A stretch of 64,000 bases of DNA from Muntiacus reevesi (GCF_963930625.1 NC_089250.1:125812663-125876662), one strand, 5' to 3'. Positions 44,748 through 57,143 are shown, counted from the stretch's first letter. Translations and numbers: made by a program. The notes: generated by a model from the letters alone, not told the origin.

Positions 44748-46184
44748 AAGTGGAGGTGATGGAATTCCAGTTGAGATAATTAAAATCCTGAAAGATGATG
44801 CTCTGAAAGTGCTGTACTCAATATGTCAGCAAATTTGGAAAACTCAGCAGGGGCCACAGGACTGGAAAAGGGCAGTTTTCTTTCCAATCCCAAAGAATGG
44901 CAATGCCAAAGAATGCTCAAACTACCACACAATTGCACTCATCTCACACACTAGTAAAGTAATGCTCAAAATTCTCCAAGCCAGACATTAGCAACACGTG
45001 AACCGTGAACTTCCAGATGTTCAAGCTGGTTGCAGAAAAGGCAGAGGAACCAGAGATCAAATTGCCAATATCCACTGGATCATCGAAAAGCAAGAGAGTT
45101 CCACAAAATATTGACTATGCTAAAGCCTTTGACTGTGTGGATCACAATAAAATGGAAAATTCTGAAGGAGATATGAATACCAGACCACCTGACCTGCCTC
45201 TTGAAAAATCTGTATGCAGGTCAGGAAGCAACAATTAGAACTGGACATGGAACAACAGATTGGTTCCAAATAGGAAAAGGAATATGTCAAGGCTGTATAT
45301 TGTCACCCTGCCTATTTAATTTATATGCAGAGTACATCATGAGAAACACTGGGCTGGATAAAGCACAAGCTGAAATCAAGATTTCCAGGAGAAATATCAA
45401 TAACCTCAGATATGCAAATGACACCACTCTTATGGCAGAGAGTGAAGAGGAACTAAAGAGCCTCTTGATGAAAGTGAAAGAGGAGTTGGCTTAAAGCTCA
45501 ACATTCAGAAAACTAAGATCATGGCATCTGGTCCCATCACTTCATGGCAAATAGATGGGTAAACAGTGGAAGCAGTGACAGACTTTATTTTGGGGGGCTC
45601 CAAAATCACTGCAGATGGTGATTGCAGCCATGAAATTAAAAAACCCTTACTCCTTGGAAGGAAACTTATGACCAACCTAGACAATATATTAAAAAGCAGA
45701 GACACTACTTTGTCAACAAAGGCTAGTCTAGTCAAGGCTATGTTTTCTCCAGTAGCCATGTATGGATGTGAGAGTTAGACTATAAAGAATGCTGAGCGCC
45801 AAAGAATTGATGCTTTTGAACTGTGCTGTTGGAGAAGACTCTTGAGAGTCCCTTGGACTGCAAGGAGATCCAACCAGTCCATCCTAAAGGATATCAGTCC
45901 TGGGTGTCCATTGGAAGGACTGATGCTGAGGTTGAAACTCCAATACTTTTGCCACCTACTGTGAAGAGCTGACTCTTGAAATGACCATGATTCTGGGAAG
46001 GATTGAGGGCAGGAGGAGATGGGAACGACAGAGGATGAGATGGTTGGATGGCATCACCAACTCAATGGACATGGTTTTGGCTAGACTCTGGCAGTTGGTG
46101 ATGGACAGGTAGGCCTGGCATGCGGTGGTTCATGGGGTTGCAAAGAGTCAGACACGACTGAGCGACTGAACTGAATTGAACTGA
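44748..46184 (+). mobile_element. BovB LINE, third of three
   Basis: Starts in the RT N-terminal part (KDDALKVLYSICQQIWKTQQ) and reaches the 3' terminus. 45201-45494 contains QGCILSPCLFNLYAEY and RYANDTT, the same D-to-N change as in the 31-kb copy. It also has the 'attttggggggc' variant. Short deletions shift the frame near 45110, 45160 and 45485. 44593-44747 before it is unassigned. Confidence 0.95.
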
Positions 46185-46861
46185 CATATCTATATGAAGA
46201 AAAGATAGGGATTCTGTATATACCACAGGAGAGATTACATTTAAGTATATTCAATTCAGCAACTATTTGTGTACAACTAGTAAACTCTGTAGTCAAAAGT
46301 ATCCATACATGCTTACGGCATCTTAAAAGGATTTGCAAAACATTAGATAAAAACAGATATGACTTATAGGGTTACCTCACTGATGTGAGCTTTGCTTTTA
46401 TTAAAGCAAACACATACTGTAACACATTCCCATAAAGAATCTTATCACAAAGCCCATAAATGTTTTACTCTACAAAAGCACTGAAGCAAAATACCTGAGT
46501 GTAGTGTGATATTTAAAATATAAACCTCTATTTCTTGTTTAAATGGTTTAGTTGGTTAAATATTTTAGTCATTTTTCATCTTCCCAGAGCTTGAATTCTT
46601 GCTTATTTGTGTTCACCATCAAGTTAAACAGGTAAGCATTTCATTGTTGGATATCTTTACATTTTTAATATTCTTTCTTTCATTGCTAAAAGTAGTCTTT
46701 TTAATTGTCCTTGTCTAGTTATTTTTCTTTCCTATGCTAAAATTTAAAAAAAGAGTGTTTTGGCATTAGTATCAATATTCTGCCTTTTTTTAATTGCTAA
46801 GTTGGGATCATATGCCCACAAAAAATAGGTAGAACAATTAATTTCAGGCAACTTATAACTT
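46185..46861. other. Unassigned AT-rich sequence
   Basis: No feature recognised. Confidence 0.4.
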
Positions 46862-47066
46862 GAAAGTGAAAGTGTCAGTTGCTAAGTCATGTCTGATTCT
46901 GAGATCCCATAGACTGTAGCCTGCCAGGCTCCTTTATCTGTGGGATTCTCCAGGCAAGAATACTGGAATGGGTTGCCATTCTCTTCTCCAGGGAATCTTT
47001 CTGACCCAGGGATTGAAACTGGGTCTCCTGCATTGCAGGCAGGAGACCATTTGAATCACAGGGAAG
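46862..47066 (-). mobile_element. Bov-tA SINE (antisense)
   Basis: 'aagtgaaagtgtcagttgct' to 'atttgaatcacagggaagc'. A perfect 10-bp TSD, aacttataac, lies at 46850-46859 and 47075-47084. Confidence 0.94.
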
Positions 47067-47254
47067 CCTGCCTAAACTTATAACAAGTCAGCCTGATTTG
47101 TTTGCTAGCCTCTTCTCTACTTGGTGGAGGAAAGGTTTTCTTCTAGCCTATAGATACAACCAGAAAGTTTGTCCATACATTCTTCCTTGATGATATATTC
47201 CCTGGGCTGTTCTTCTAGTATGCCCTGCTTCCCCTAAACAGCAACATAGCTGTT

Positions 47255-47437
47255 GTGAGTGAGTGAAAGTCACTCAGTCTTGTCCGACTCTTTGCAGCCC
47301 CATGGACTATATTCTCCAGGCCAGAATACTGGAGTGGGTAGCCGTTCCCTTCTCCAGGAGATAGTCCCAACCCATGGATCAAACCCAGGTCTCCCTCAAT
47401 GCAGGCAGATTCTTTACCAGCTGAACCACCAGGAAAG
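47255..47437 (-). mobile_element. Bov-tA SINE (antisense)
   Basis: 'gtgaaagtcactcagtcttg' to 'accagctgaaccaccaggaa'. It lacks the second copy of the 'tagtccatgg' motif in the body. 47085-47254 is unassigned. Confidence 0.93.
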
Positions 47438-47717
47438 CCTGAACATAACAGCTAGGTTACCTAAGTAAAAAATGTAACCTATAAGCAACAACGTAATTGC
47501 TAGGTGTACTTGTCACACTTTTGTACACTGAATAGACAAGAAAACAATGCACTTTTAGATAGTTTATTACTCACCAGCACACCAGGTATCCTGAATCTTT
47601 CACTGGTTTCCCATTCCTCCCAAGTCCTGCAGAGTTGATATGGAGGCAGGCCCAGGTGAACACTGAGCAGTCAGGGGATGTGTGTCTGATAAGAAACCAC
47701 CAGTCTTATAATGTCAC

Positions 47718-47913
47718 TGTTGTTTGGTCGTTAAGTCACGTCCGACTCTTTTACGAACCCATAGACAGTAGCCCATTAAGCTCCTCTGTCCATGGGCTTT
47801 CCCAGGCAAGAATATTGGAATGGGTTGCCATTTCCTACTTCCTGACCCAGGGATGGAGCCTGTGTTTTCTGCTTGGCAGGCATATTCTTTACCACTGAGC
47901 CACCATGAGCTGC
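47718..47913 (-). mobile_element. Bov-A/Bov-tA SINE (antisense)
   Basis: 'ctgttgtttggtcgttaagt' to 'accactgagccaccatgag'. 47438-47717 is unassigned. Confidence 0.92.
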
Positions 47914-48099
47914 CTAATTTTGTACCTGAACAAGATATTATTTTGTTACTTTGGTCAGGAGTTAAATCTGTTCCCTGACCTAAAGTGAGATGCTCTCTCT
48001 ACCTTTTAAGGCCACTGACTACAAAAACGTACTCAAAAGATAGTGCAAGATGTCTAGAAAAGCTAGAATTACCTCTCAACAATGTGCGTGGTGTTGTAG

Positions 48100-48298
48100 G
48101 TCATCACACATGGCTCAGTAGTAAAGAATCCGCCTGCTAATTCAGGAGATGCAAGAGATGCGAGTTCAGTCCCTAGGTTGGGAAGATTCCCTGGAGAAGG
48201 AAATGGCAACCCACTCTAGTATTCTTGCCTGAAGAATTCCATGGATAGAGGAGATGGTGGGTTACAGTCCATGAGGTAGCATTGAGTCAGACATAACC
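48100..48298 (+). mobile_element. Bov-tA SINE
   Basis: Head 'acatggctcagtagtaaaga', body 'ggaaatggcaacccactcta', diverged tail 'gagtcagacataacc'. A short (CA) run follows at 48309-48319. Confidence 0.92.
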
Positions 48299-48319
48299 AA
48301 GCATGCACATACACACACA

Positions 48320-49728
48320 CCCTCTAGGAGGACTGGCCACTGAGGAATATCAATATACATATTTCAAATAATATAACAATGCTAGTATAGGCACTAGTAA
48401 CCACTGATTGCTTTAAAGAATATTGTTCATTTACTGAAACCTGCTGATGTGTAACCAAGATGGCAATTTTGAGAGTTAAGGTATTTCTCTCATGATGCTT
48501 TTATTCCATTCTTGAAAAATGTTAAAATTGGTATTCATATAGGAAATCTGAGATGCAATTGGAAATTCACACGCCTACCTAGTCACAGTTTTTGATCTGA
48601 GATTTAACAGCAAAATTTCCTTAAATGATTATGTGAAATAGCAAATGTGTGCAAAATGTGAGAAATATAAAATAGCACTGGACAGTTTCTGAAAATACTG
48701 AGAAAGCATTTTCTTAAAATGTATAAAGTCATTATGTGAGATTGCCTCCATGAAATTGCAACATCATGACTGATACAGCTTTAAAGTTCAAGATTTAAAG
48801 AGATCAGTATATTTTGAACTTCACCTTGGTCACCTACATTAGAGTGGAAAAGAGCCCCAAAACTTTGTGGAAACGTCATCATAGTCAAAGAACCTATAGA
48901 GATTGTGTTGGTCAAACTTACTTTGTGCTTCCACTACCCTCAACTTAAAGTGGGCATTTATTTAGTACTGTAAGTAGTCAGCGTAGCTTCAGCAGAAGAA
49001 ATTAGGAGGTGAAAGTGCTGAAATATTCTTTTTTAACTTTAATACCAAACCTTTAAAAATGTCACCACAGTGCTTTAAATTTATATAATTGTGCTAGTGC
49101 TCCTCAGTACATGAGTGCATTTTATATTTTAGTCCTGTATCTCCAATGTTCATTCTATGCTGATGATATTCTGCTTCAGTCTTGACTTTGACTGAATAGA
49201 GAATTTAACACTTATCTATCCAGTATTTGGTCACTGTGGCTTCATTGTACTTAACAACATTTCTTTGCTGAGGGGTTAGAGCAATTTTAGAAAGGAATGA
49301 CAGTGTAGGAAGTTAAAGGTTAAGGTTTTGACTGAGATGGCCTTTCCATGATTTCAGAGATCACAGAAAGTCCTCAGGAGAATTTTCTTTTGTCCTAATC
49401 TGACTTTTTTTGTTTTTCATTTGGACAATACCTCTTCAAGGCCCTTGATCTGAAACTCCAATCCCGTCTCTTTAATAAGAAATACCCTATTTGGAAATTC
49501 CTTGTAGGATCTGTGCAATGGCCCAAATCTGGGCTATACAAAATCAAGAAACATTCAATACTTATAATGTCTGATCCTAAGTTTCACAGTTATTGCGACG
49601 AGGCAGGAGTAGAAATGGGGTTAGAAAGATAAATTCCTACTATATCATGAGTCAGAGAAACACATTTTTTAAATTCAAGTATCCTTTTCAATACTATCTC
49701 TAGGCTATAGACCTACTAATTCTTTAGT
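48320..49728. other. Unassigned sequence
   Basis: Over 1.4 kb with no recognised gene, RNA or repeat. It may hold decayed repeats beyond what I can see by eye. Confidence 0.4.
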
Positions 49729-49739
49729 ACTGATGTATT

Positions 49740-49951
49740 GGCTCAGTGGTAAAGAATTTGCCTGCAACACAGGAGCTGCAGGAGATGCAGATTAAATTCC
49801 TGGGTCAGGAAGATCCCCTGGAGGAGGGCATGGCAATCCACTCCAGTATTCTTGCTTGGAGAATCCCATGAACACAAGAGCCTTGTGGGCTACAGTCCAC
49901 AGGATCACAAAGAGTCATACAAGATTGAAGAGACTTAGCATGCAAACATGC
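49740..49951 (+). mobile_element. Bov-tA SINE
   Basis: 'ggctcagtggtaaagaattt' to 'gaagagacttagcatgc'. A perfect 11-bp TSD, actgatgtatt, lies at 49729-49739 and 49952-49962. Confidence 0.95.
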
Positions 49952-49962
49952 ACTGATGTATT

Positions 49963-50590
49963 AAAATAATAACCTACTAATAATAACTTTAATTGCAAGA
50001 ACAAGCATCAGTTTTTAAGAGACAGTGAAACATTAGCTCATAATGACCAAACTTACTCCTTTAGTAAGATACCTGTTTTATTTGTCTTTGAAACCATTGT
50101 GTTCTCCTGAAAGTTTTATTTCCTATTCTTCCTGTGGCTTAGAAGTATCATAAAGGAGGTATATAAAACTTTAATATAACTTTTATTGGGTCCTAGAGAT
50201 GTACTGTAATCGATTCTGTCCTTCTGTGCCAAAGTCTTCCTTTGAGAGAAAGGAAAGAAATGATGGTGATTATCAAAACACTCCACCTTTGATCTATAGA
50301 TACATGGTTAAACACCTGTCTGGTCATTATTAGATCTCATAGCATATAGGCATCTATGGAAAAAAAAGTTTGGAAAAAGAAAAAATGAAAATTCATCTCT
50401 CTTGGTATTTCAGATAATTTTATTCCATCAGGATTCCCAAAGGTGAATGGTTTGTAGGTTCCCTCCTGGAGTTTGGAGGAAAAATATATAATATTATTTT
50501 TCAATTGGACCTCTATTACCAGACTTAAACTATGAGATGAGATCCCCTATGTCCAGTTTTTCATGGTGCTTTGCCAAAATAAGGGCCTCT
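49963..50590. other. Unassigned sequence
   Basis: Nothing recognised. Confidence 0.4.
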
Positions 50591-50603
50591 GTAAGAAACA
50601 TGA

Positions 50604-50823
50604 AAGTGAAAGTAAGTCGTTTAGTCGTGTCCGACTCTCTGCGACCCCACGGACTATATATATAGCCCACCAGACTTCTCCATCCATGGGATTCTCCAGG
50701 CAGGAATACTGGAGTGGGGTTGCCACGTCCTTCTTTAAGGAATCTTCCCGACCCAGGGATCAAACCCGGGTCTCCCGCATTGGGGGCAGACGCTTTACCC
50801 TCTGAGCCACCAGGGAAACCCCC
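50604..50823 (-). mobile_element. Bov-tA SINE (antisense)
   Basis: 'gaaagtaagtcgtttagtcg' to 'accctctgagccaccaggga'. A perfect 13-bp TSD, gtaagaaacatga, lies at 50591-50603 and 50824-50836. CpG sites are well kept ('gtcgtgtccgactctctgcg'), so it is young. Confidence 0.96.
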
Positions 50824-51084
50824 GTAAGAAACATGAGGCTAGTTCAAATCTTGCTCTCCCAATGTTGAAATTTCAGTCTGAGGATCCTCTTGAATTCCTC
50901 TGTCAAGTGTAGTTATCTCTCCTAAGTACCAGTACCTTCTATGCTTTCAGATTCTTCACCTCCCTGTTAAGTGCTTCTTCCTTTTCCCAAGGGATGAGCA
51001 CCTTCCTGGACTCTCCCACCTCTGTCTCTCTGTATCCTCCCTACAAAAACTAGTCCAATGCACACTCAAAGCAGCACACCAGAC

Positions 51085-51745
51085 CCTGGAATCAATAAGC
51101 TATTCTCCCTTCAGGATGTCCCCAGTGGAGGGGGTGGGCTGATCACAGTACATCCCCTTCTCTTCCTCAGATCTGTGATTGCTCCAAGGGTTTGAGGAAA
51201 GATTCTTCCCAAGAGACTCCTTAATTTTGTTCAGGGAATATTCCACACTTATTTCCTCACTGGGGTGGATGCCCAAATCCTCCTAAACATCTTATTCTCT
51301 GGGGAAGAAAAAGCACTAATTATAATTATTACAAGGGAGGAAGTTGATAAGACTAATCAAAATAATTCAGTGAAGGCTGTATATCAGCTTGGAGTCCAGC
51401 CCATTCTCACAGTCGTTTCTGGCTGGGACCACTGAGAGGAAAACAGTCTTTGGCAGCACCTCACACACTTCAGGGATTTGATTCATAAGGACATTCAGTC
51501 AATAGGGAAGAAATTCACAAGTTGAAGTAGGTTTCAGAAAGTTATCCAGAGATGGAAGGACAATTCCTGGGCCTCCCTTGAGTGTCTAAGGGAGTATCTC
51601 CAGGCGTATACAAATGTGAACCCAGAGTCAGTGAAAGGCCAAGTCATTCTTAAGTCTGATTTAACTTCCCAGCGTTTCCCAGATGTTAGGAAAAAATTAT
51701 TCAATATACAAACGTTGGAGATAGGGCTTACCATGCCCACTTCCC
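51085..51745 (+). pseudogene. ERV1 (gammaretrovirus-like) gag remnant, capsid region
   Basis: A decayed capsid domain is visible across shifting frames. Recognisable pieces, in order, are ILFSGEEKAL (51289-51318), YTNVNPESVKGQVILKS (about 51607-51657) and FPDVRKKL (about 51677-51700), which match the gammaretroviral capsid C-terminus in kind and order. Stops and frameshifts interrupt it, so no Gag can be made. It opens the gag-pol series that runs to 57785. I cannot define a matrix region or a 5' LTR; 50837-51084 may hold decayed upstream gag but shows nothing firm. Confidence 0.75.
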
Positions 51746-51959
51746 AGCTGGTGTAGTCAACATTTCACATGATCAACAACCAGTATCTAGAGGCTGATGC
51801 AAAGGAAGATAAATGAGCAGAACAAATCACCAGTATTCTGGCTTTAGCAATTCAGGGTGAGTTGACCTCGCTGGGATGACCTCCCCACATGCCACCTGTC
51901 CTGAAGGAACCCAGTAATATGGATGAGCTGCCTGGGGTTTCAAAGACCGCCTGCACAGT

Positions 51960-52640
51960 GGAGAGAAAGGCTTAAAGCCAATGTGCACACTGCACAGAGG
52001 AGGGTCGTTGGAAAGGGGAATGCCCCCAAATGTCTCAGAAAGAAATTAAGCAGACTGCCATCTCCTGACCCATCCTCACTGGTTGCACACATCAAAGAAG
52101 AGCGCTGAAGTGACCCAGGGTTCCTAGGAGAGTGCTGAAAATGCCCCAAGGAACCTAGGCTCACCCTGGCCATTAGGGATAAAAAGGTTGACTTTATAGA
52201 GAACACAGGGGCACTAACAAGGCAGAATGACCAATGTTAAATATAAGATAGTGGGAGTGAAAGGAAAGCCACAGAAGAGCAATTTTATAGAGCAACTTCA
52301 GTGTGATTTGAATGGGAAAATATTATCTCACTCTTTCTTATATGTTCAAGAATGCTGAATTCTGCTAAGAAGAGACACACTATATAAATTGAGATCTACA
52401 ATTTATCTCAGAGACAAAAACCTTACCATCTATATACCTAAGACTCTCTTCCATTATGTAGCCCTATTGCTACTACTCTCTGCAAAGGAAAAAGGCCTGA
52501 TTAACCTTGAAGGGATTGAATCCCTCAATATGGGCAAATGAACAATAGGCAGAGACAGGAGATCCCGCCAGTCAAGCTGTGACCTGACTCTAATCACCCA
52601 AATATAAAGCAATAATCCTGTGGACTAAGAATACTGCCTG
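51960..52640 (+). pseudogene. ERV1 gag/pro remnant: zinc knuckle and protease
   Basis: 51982-52023 encodes a nucleocapsid zinc knuckle, CAHCTEEGRWKGEC, in which the metal-binding histidine has become arginine. A stop follows at once. 52151-52213 encodes a protease start ending in NTGA; family members have DTGA, so the catalytic aspartate is lost. Further protease-like text (LRRDTLYKL near 52360-52390) follows before the frame decays. The order gag knuckle then protease in one strand supports a single old provirus. 51746-51959 between is decayed and unassigned. Confidence 0.75.
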
Positions 52641-52660
52641 CCATATGAATAAAAAAAGAA

Positions 52661-53119
52661 TGTCACAGCATCAGTGATTGTCCTAAGGGAACGCAGGATG
52701 GAAACAAGGAATGCCTGCCATCTAGCAGTCCTCAGACTGCAGCCAGCCACAGTGGTGTAGCTTGAGGAAACTAAAGGTGAGAAAGCACAGGATAGTGTCC
52801 CCAGATAGCTGAGATTCATATCAAAGGAATAATAAATCAGTGAGCCCAGACTCTTGCATCTTCATACATAGAAAGGCACTAGATTCCTTAACTTGAGGTA
52901 TCTGGTTTTCTTTAATTCACAACAACATTTTGACATTCTGACTACCTGTCCTTTGTTACAAAAACTAGATATCCTAGCTCCCCTTTTGCCTCCTCAGAGT
53001 AATTTTCTTAGTGCTATCTGAGATGCTGACTCCAAGACTTGAAGTTCTAAAAATTAGAATGTCTGTGCAATAAAGCATGACTCTTAACCTGTAGGTTCTT
53101 CATTTTTCTTCAGTCAACA
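52661..53119 (+). mobile_element. Solo LTR inserted in the ERV1 pol
   Basis: About 460 bases of unrelated DNA separate the protease/RT junction from RT. It starts near TGTCACAGCA and ends CAGTCAACA. 'ctgtgcaataaagcatgact' at about 53064-53083 supplies an AATAAA signal (53069-53074) about 45 bases before the end, as in an LTR R/U5. RT coding similarity resumes directly at 53120. The family looks like a ruminant LTR, but I cannot name it, and I found no TSD, so the left limit is uncertain. Confidence 0.55.
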
Positions 53120-53735
53120 GCCCTTTTAGCTAGGCATTGAGCCTATAGTAGAAATTTTACTCAAACAAGGGTTTCTTAGACCCTGTCCGTCCCCTTGCAA
53201 CCCTCCTATCTTGCCAAGTAAAAAGAAAGAAAGAAATCCAAGCTTACTCAGCTTCCTTGAGCTGTAAATAAAGCTACTAAGGATTCCCCCAGTGGGGTCC
53301 AACAGCTACACCCTTTTCTCTACTCTAAACCCTGGGAGAATCTGGTATTCCGCGTTAGATTTAAAAGATGCCTTCTCTTGTGTGCTCTTAGCTCTGGAAT
53401 CTTAATACATTTTTTGCTTTTGAATGGCAGGATCAGATAGCAGGGGAAAACAACAGTTGTTGTACTGGACAGTTCTGCCCAGGGATTTAAAAACTTTCCC
53501 AGCATTTTTGGAAAAATTTTAGCTGAGGATCATGGTGACCTTGAGAAGGAAAAGGTAACTAAACTTTAGTATGAGGATGACATTCTAATCATCAGCCCCA
53601 CCTAAGAGCTTTCTGGATAAAATATAGTTAACACCTTAAGTCATCTGGCAAAGAGAGGATATAACGTTTCAAACAAAAAGCCCAAATCTCCCTCCAATGG
53701 GTAGAATGTGCATGCAAACTCTGAACTTCACGCTT
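53120..53735 (+). pseudogene. ERV1 pol remnant: reverse transcriptase
   Basis: RT fingers and palm: GIEPIVEILLKQGFLRPCPSP from 53133, LDLKDAF at 53354-53374 and the active-site box as YEDD at 53570-53581. Family members have YVDD; both aspartates remain. In-frame stops lie at 53127-53129 and elsewhere, and the segment ends where BovB begins. The protein resumes after 55984. Confidence 0.85.
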
Positions 53736-53741
53736 GAAGAA

Positions 53742-55716
53742 TTATGAGTGGAGGTTTGTGACATTGTATAGAAGGCAGTGATCAAGACCATACCCAAGAA
53801 AAAGAAAAAAGGAAAAATGGTTGTCTGAGGAGGCCTTAAAAATAGCTAAGAAGAGAAGATAAAGGCAAAAGAGAAAAAGAGATATACCCATTTGAAAGCA
53901 GAGTTCCAAAGGATAGCATGGAGAGATAAGAAAACCTTCCTCAGTGGTCAATGCAAAGAAATAGGAGAAAACAATAAAATGGGAAATACTAGAGATCTCT
54001 TTCAAGAAATTGGAGATACCAAGTAAATATTTCATGCAAGGATGGGCAGAATAAAGGACAGAAATGGTATAGATCTAACAGAAGCAGATGGTATTAAGAA
54101 GAGGTAGCAAGAACACACAGAAGAACTATACAAAAATTATCTTCATGACACAGACAATCACAATGGTGTGATCACTGACCTAGAGTGAGACATCCTTGCA
54201 CGAGAAATCAAGTGGGCCTTCGGAAGCATCACTATGAACACAAGTAGTGGAGGTGATGGAATTCCAGCTGAGCTATTTCAAATTCTAAAAGATGATGCTG
54301 TGAAAGTGCTTCCCTCAATAGTCAAGCAATTTTGGAAAACTCAGCAGTGGCCACAGGACTGGAAAAAGTCAGTTTTCATTCCAATCCCAAAGAAGGGAAA
54401 TGCCAAAGAATGTTCAAACTACCACACAATTGCACTCATCTCATACACTAGCAAAATAATGTTCAAAATTCTCCAAGCCACGCTTCAACAGTATGTGAAC
54501 CATGAATTTCCAGATATTTAAGCTGGATTTAGAAAATGCAGAGGAACCAGAGATCAAAATGCAAACATCTGCTGGATCATCAAAAAAAGCAAGAGAGTTC
54601 CAGAAAAACATCTGCTTCTGACTTATTGACTATGCCAAAGCCTTTGACTGTGTGGAGCACAACAATTTGTGGAAAATTCTTAAAGAGATGGGAATACCAG
54701 ACCACCATACTTGCCTCCTGAGAAATCTGTATGCAGGTCAAGAAGCAACAATTAGAACCAGATATGAGACAACAGACTGGTTCCAAATTCGGAAAGGAAT
54801 ATGTCAAGGCTGTATATTATCATCTTACTTCTTTTACTTACATGCAGAGTACATCATGTAAAATGCCAGGTTGGATGAGACACAGGCTGAAATAAAGATT
54901 ACCAGGAGAAATACCAATAACCTCAGATACACAGATGATACCACACTTATGATAGAAAGTGAAGGAGAACTAAGGAACCTCTTGATGAAAGTGAAAGAGA
55001 ATGAAAAAGTTGGCTTAAAACTCAACATTCAGAATACTAAGGTCATGACATCAGTCCCACCACTTCATGGCAAATAGTCCCACCACTTCAAAGGAAACAG
55101 TGACAGGCTTTATTTTTGGGGGGGCTCCAATATCAGGGCAAATGGTGACTGCAGTCATGAAGTTAAAAGACGCTTGCTCGTTGGAAGAAAAACTATGACC
55201 AAACCAGACAGCATATTAAAAAGCAGAGACATTACTTTGCCGACAAAGGTCCATCTAGTTAAAGCTGCGGTTTTTTCAGTAGTCGTGTATGGATGAGAGA
55301 GTTGGACTATTAATAAAGCTGAGCACCGAAGAATTGATGCATCTGAACTGTGGTGTTGGAGAAGGCTTTTGAGAGTAACTTGGACTGCAAGGAGATTAAA
55401 CCAGTCAATCCTAAAGGAAATTAGTCCTGAATATTCATTAGAAGGACTGATGCTGAAGCTGAAGCTCCAATAATTTGGTCACCTGATGAAAAGAACTGTC
55501 TCATTTGAAAAGACCCTGATGCTGGGAAACATTGAAGGGAGGAAGAGTAGGAGACAACAGAAGATGAGATGGTTGTTGGATGGCACCACCAACCTGATGG
55601 ACATGAGTTTGAGTAAACTCCCGGAGTTGGTGATAGACAGGGAGGGCTGGCATGCTGCAGTCCATGGGGTTGCAGAGTTGGATATGACTGAGTCATTGAA
55701 CTGAACTGAACTGACC
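53742..55716 (+). mobile_element. BovB LINE inserted in the ERV1 pol
   Basis: Begins just after the endonuclease ('gtggaggtttgtgacattgt') and reaches the 3' terminus 'cattgaactgaactgaactg'. Frames 54234-54521 (PKKGNAKECSNYHTIALIS), 54652-54861 and 54871-55077 (RYTDDTT, so alanine to threonine in the RT box) are separate. Later blocks are broken. Several short tandem duplications and deletions occur (for example 'cccaccacttca' twice at about 55055-55090). It splits ERV1 RT palm from RT thumb. Confidence 0.95.
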
Positions 55717-55744
55717 AAATCCTCACCAGTTGTGCTGTGTGCTT

Positions 55745-55940
55745 TGTTGTTCAGTCATGTCCGACTCTTTGCAATCCCATGGACTGTAGCCCTCAAGGCT
55801 CCTCTGTTCATGGGGATTCTCCAGGTAAGAATACTGGAGTGGGTTGCTATGCCCTCCTCCAGGGCATCTGCCCAACGCAGGGTTAGAACCCATGTCTCCT
55901 GCAGTGCAGGTGGATTCTTTACCATCTGAGCTACCTCATG
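55745..55940 (-). mobile_element. Bov-tA SINE (antisense) next to the BovB
   Basis: 'tgttgttcagtcatgtccga' to 'accatctgagctacctcat'. It lies between the BovB end and the resumed ERV sequence. Confidence 0.92.
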
Positions 55941-55984
55941 GCATGAGCCTGATGTGTTCTCTTTTGCTTGGCAGACAATTAAAG

Positions 55985-56740
55985 CTATTCTTTTCTACTT
56001 CACCAAAACTCTGTGATTCAAACAGCATCAGGGCACAGGAGCCACATTTTTGGTATCACTACCACTTCCAACCCCTTTTAAAGGAAAGGATGGTTGCAGA
56101 TTAATTATCCCCTGGTCCAAGTCATGCTTCTAGACAACACATCTGAGACTCTAAGGCTCTGTAATGTCCTTAACCCTGTCTACTTTCTACCTCAAACATG
56201 TCCAAAATTAATTGATAAGCATAAAGAAGTTATGAAACAAATATGACCTGACCTAAAGATCTATAGTGAGAATCATAATTGAAATGGCTCATTGGTGAGA
56301 GTAGTTTAGTGAAAGAGAGAAAAAGGCAGTTTATATTGCAGTAGGTTTCCATCACAGAAGTGGTGGAAGCTAAAACTTTGCCCTCTGGCTATTCTGCCCA
56401 GAATACCAAATTAATTGCCTTAATCAGAGCAGTAGAACTAGGGAAAAGAAAAGTTGTCAATATTTACACTGACTATAAATGTGCCTATTCAATCTTACAG
56501 GCCCCTGGGGCTAACAGGAAGGGAAGAGGATTGCTGACCTCAGGGAATAAAAAGATTAAGAATGGGGAGGAAATTATGCAGCTTTCAGAGGCAATACTTC
56601 TGCCAAAGGAGGTGGAAGTTATTCACCAGAGGTCAACAAAATGGAGAAACAGAAACAATGAGGAACTAACAGAGCGGATATGGCAGCTAAACAAGCAACA
56701 GAGGATGGGATCAGACTTCAAATGCCACTCTTACTGACTC
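55985..56740 (+). pseudogene. ERV1 pol remnant: RT connection and RNase H
   Basis: The connection region is decayed (LNPVYFLPQTCPKL near 56175-56215). The open frame 56360-56737 is an RNase H domain: LPSGYSAQNTKLIAL, then VVNIYTDYKCAY, and GLLTSGNKKIKNGEEIM, all in gammaretroviral order. The aspartate of the YTD motif (residue 38) is kept. The glutamate expected before LIAL is lysine (residue 17). That change and the truncated upstream make it inactive. At 125 codons it is the longest ERV frame here. Confidence 0.85.
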
Positions 56741-57012
56741 CCCCCCCACCACGACCCTAACTCCTACACTTCCATATATACACCAGAAGAAAGGAAAAAG
56801 GTTTTGAAATGGAGTTACTTTATAGCACTCACTTTGAAATGCAGTTATCCCAAAATACCCAGGGTAGATTGTTAACAGTCATGGGCAGCAGTTCTTCCCA
56901 TCAGTCATGGCACGCTAAGCCCTCAGAGAAGCTCATCAGAGCACACATTACAGGCAGAAGGCTGTATATCAGTGGTTATCAATGGTTCAACAAATCCATG
57001 ACTACGCCCAGT
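56741..57012 (+). pseudogene. ERV1 pol remnant: integrase N-terminal part, first segment
   Basis: Follows RNase H. LIRAHITGRRLY (about 56935-56970) fits the region before the integrase zinc finger. It ends where a SINE begins at 57013. Earlier bases are decayed. Confidence 0.55.
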
Positions 57013-57143
57013 TTCCACTGGGATTCCCATGTGGTGCTAGTGGTAAGGAATCCCCCTGCTGATGTAGCTGACACAAGAGACAAAGGTTTGATCTCTGAGT
57101 TGGGAAGATCCCCTGGAGGAGGAAATGACAACCCACTCCAGTA
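57013..57143 (+). mobile_element. Bov-tA SINE head and partial body
   Basis: 'gtggtgctagtggtaaggaa', 'ggtttgatctctgagttgg' (B-box region) and 'aatgacaacccactccag', then a switch to BovB sequence. Confidence 0.9.

Noticed and set aside
51534..51740. Minus-strand frames across the gag region as genes
   Set aside because: They are shadows of decayed plus-strand retroviral sequence.
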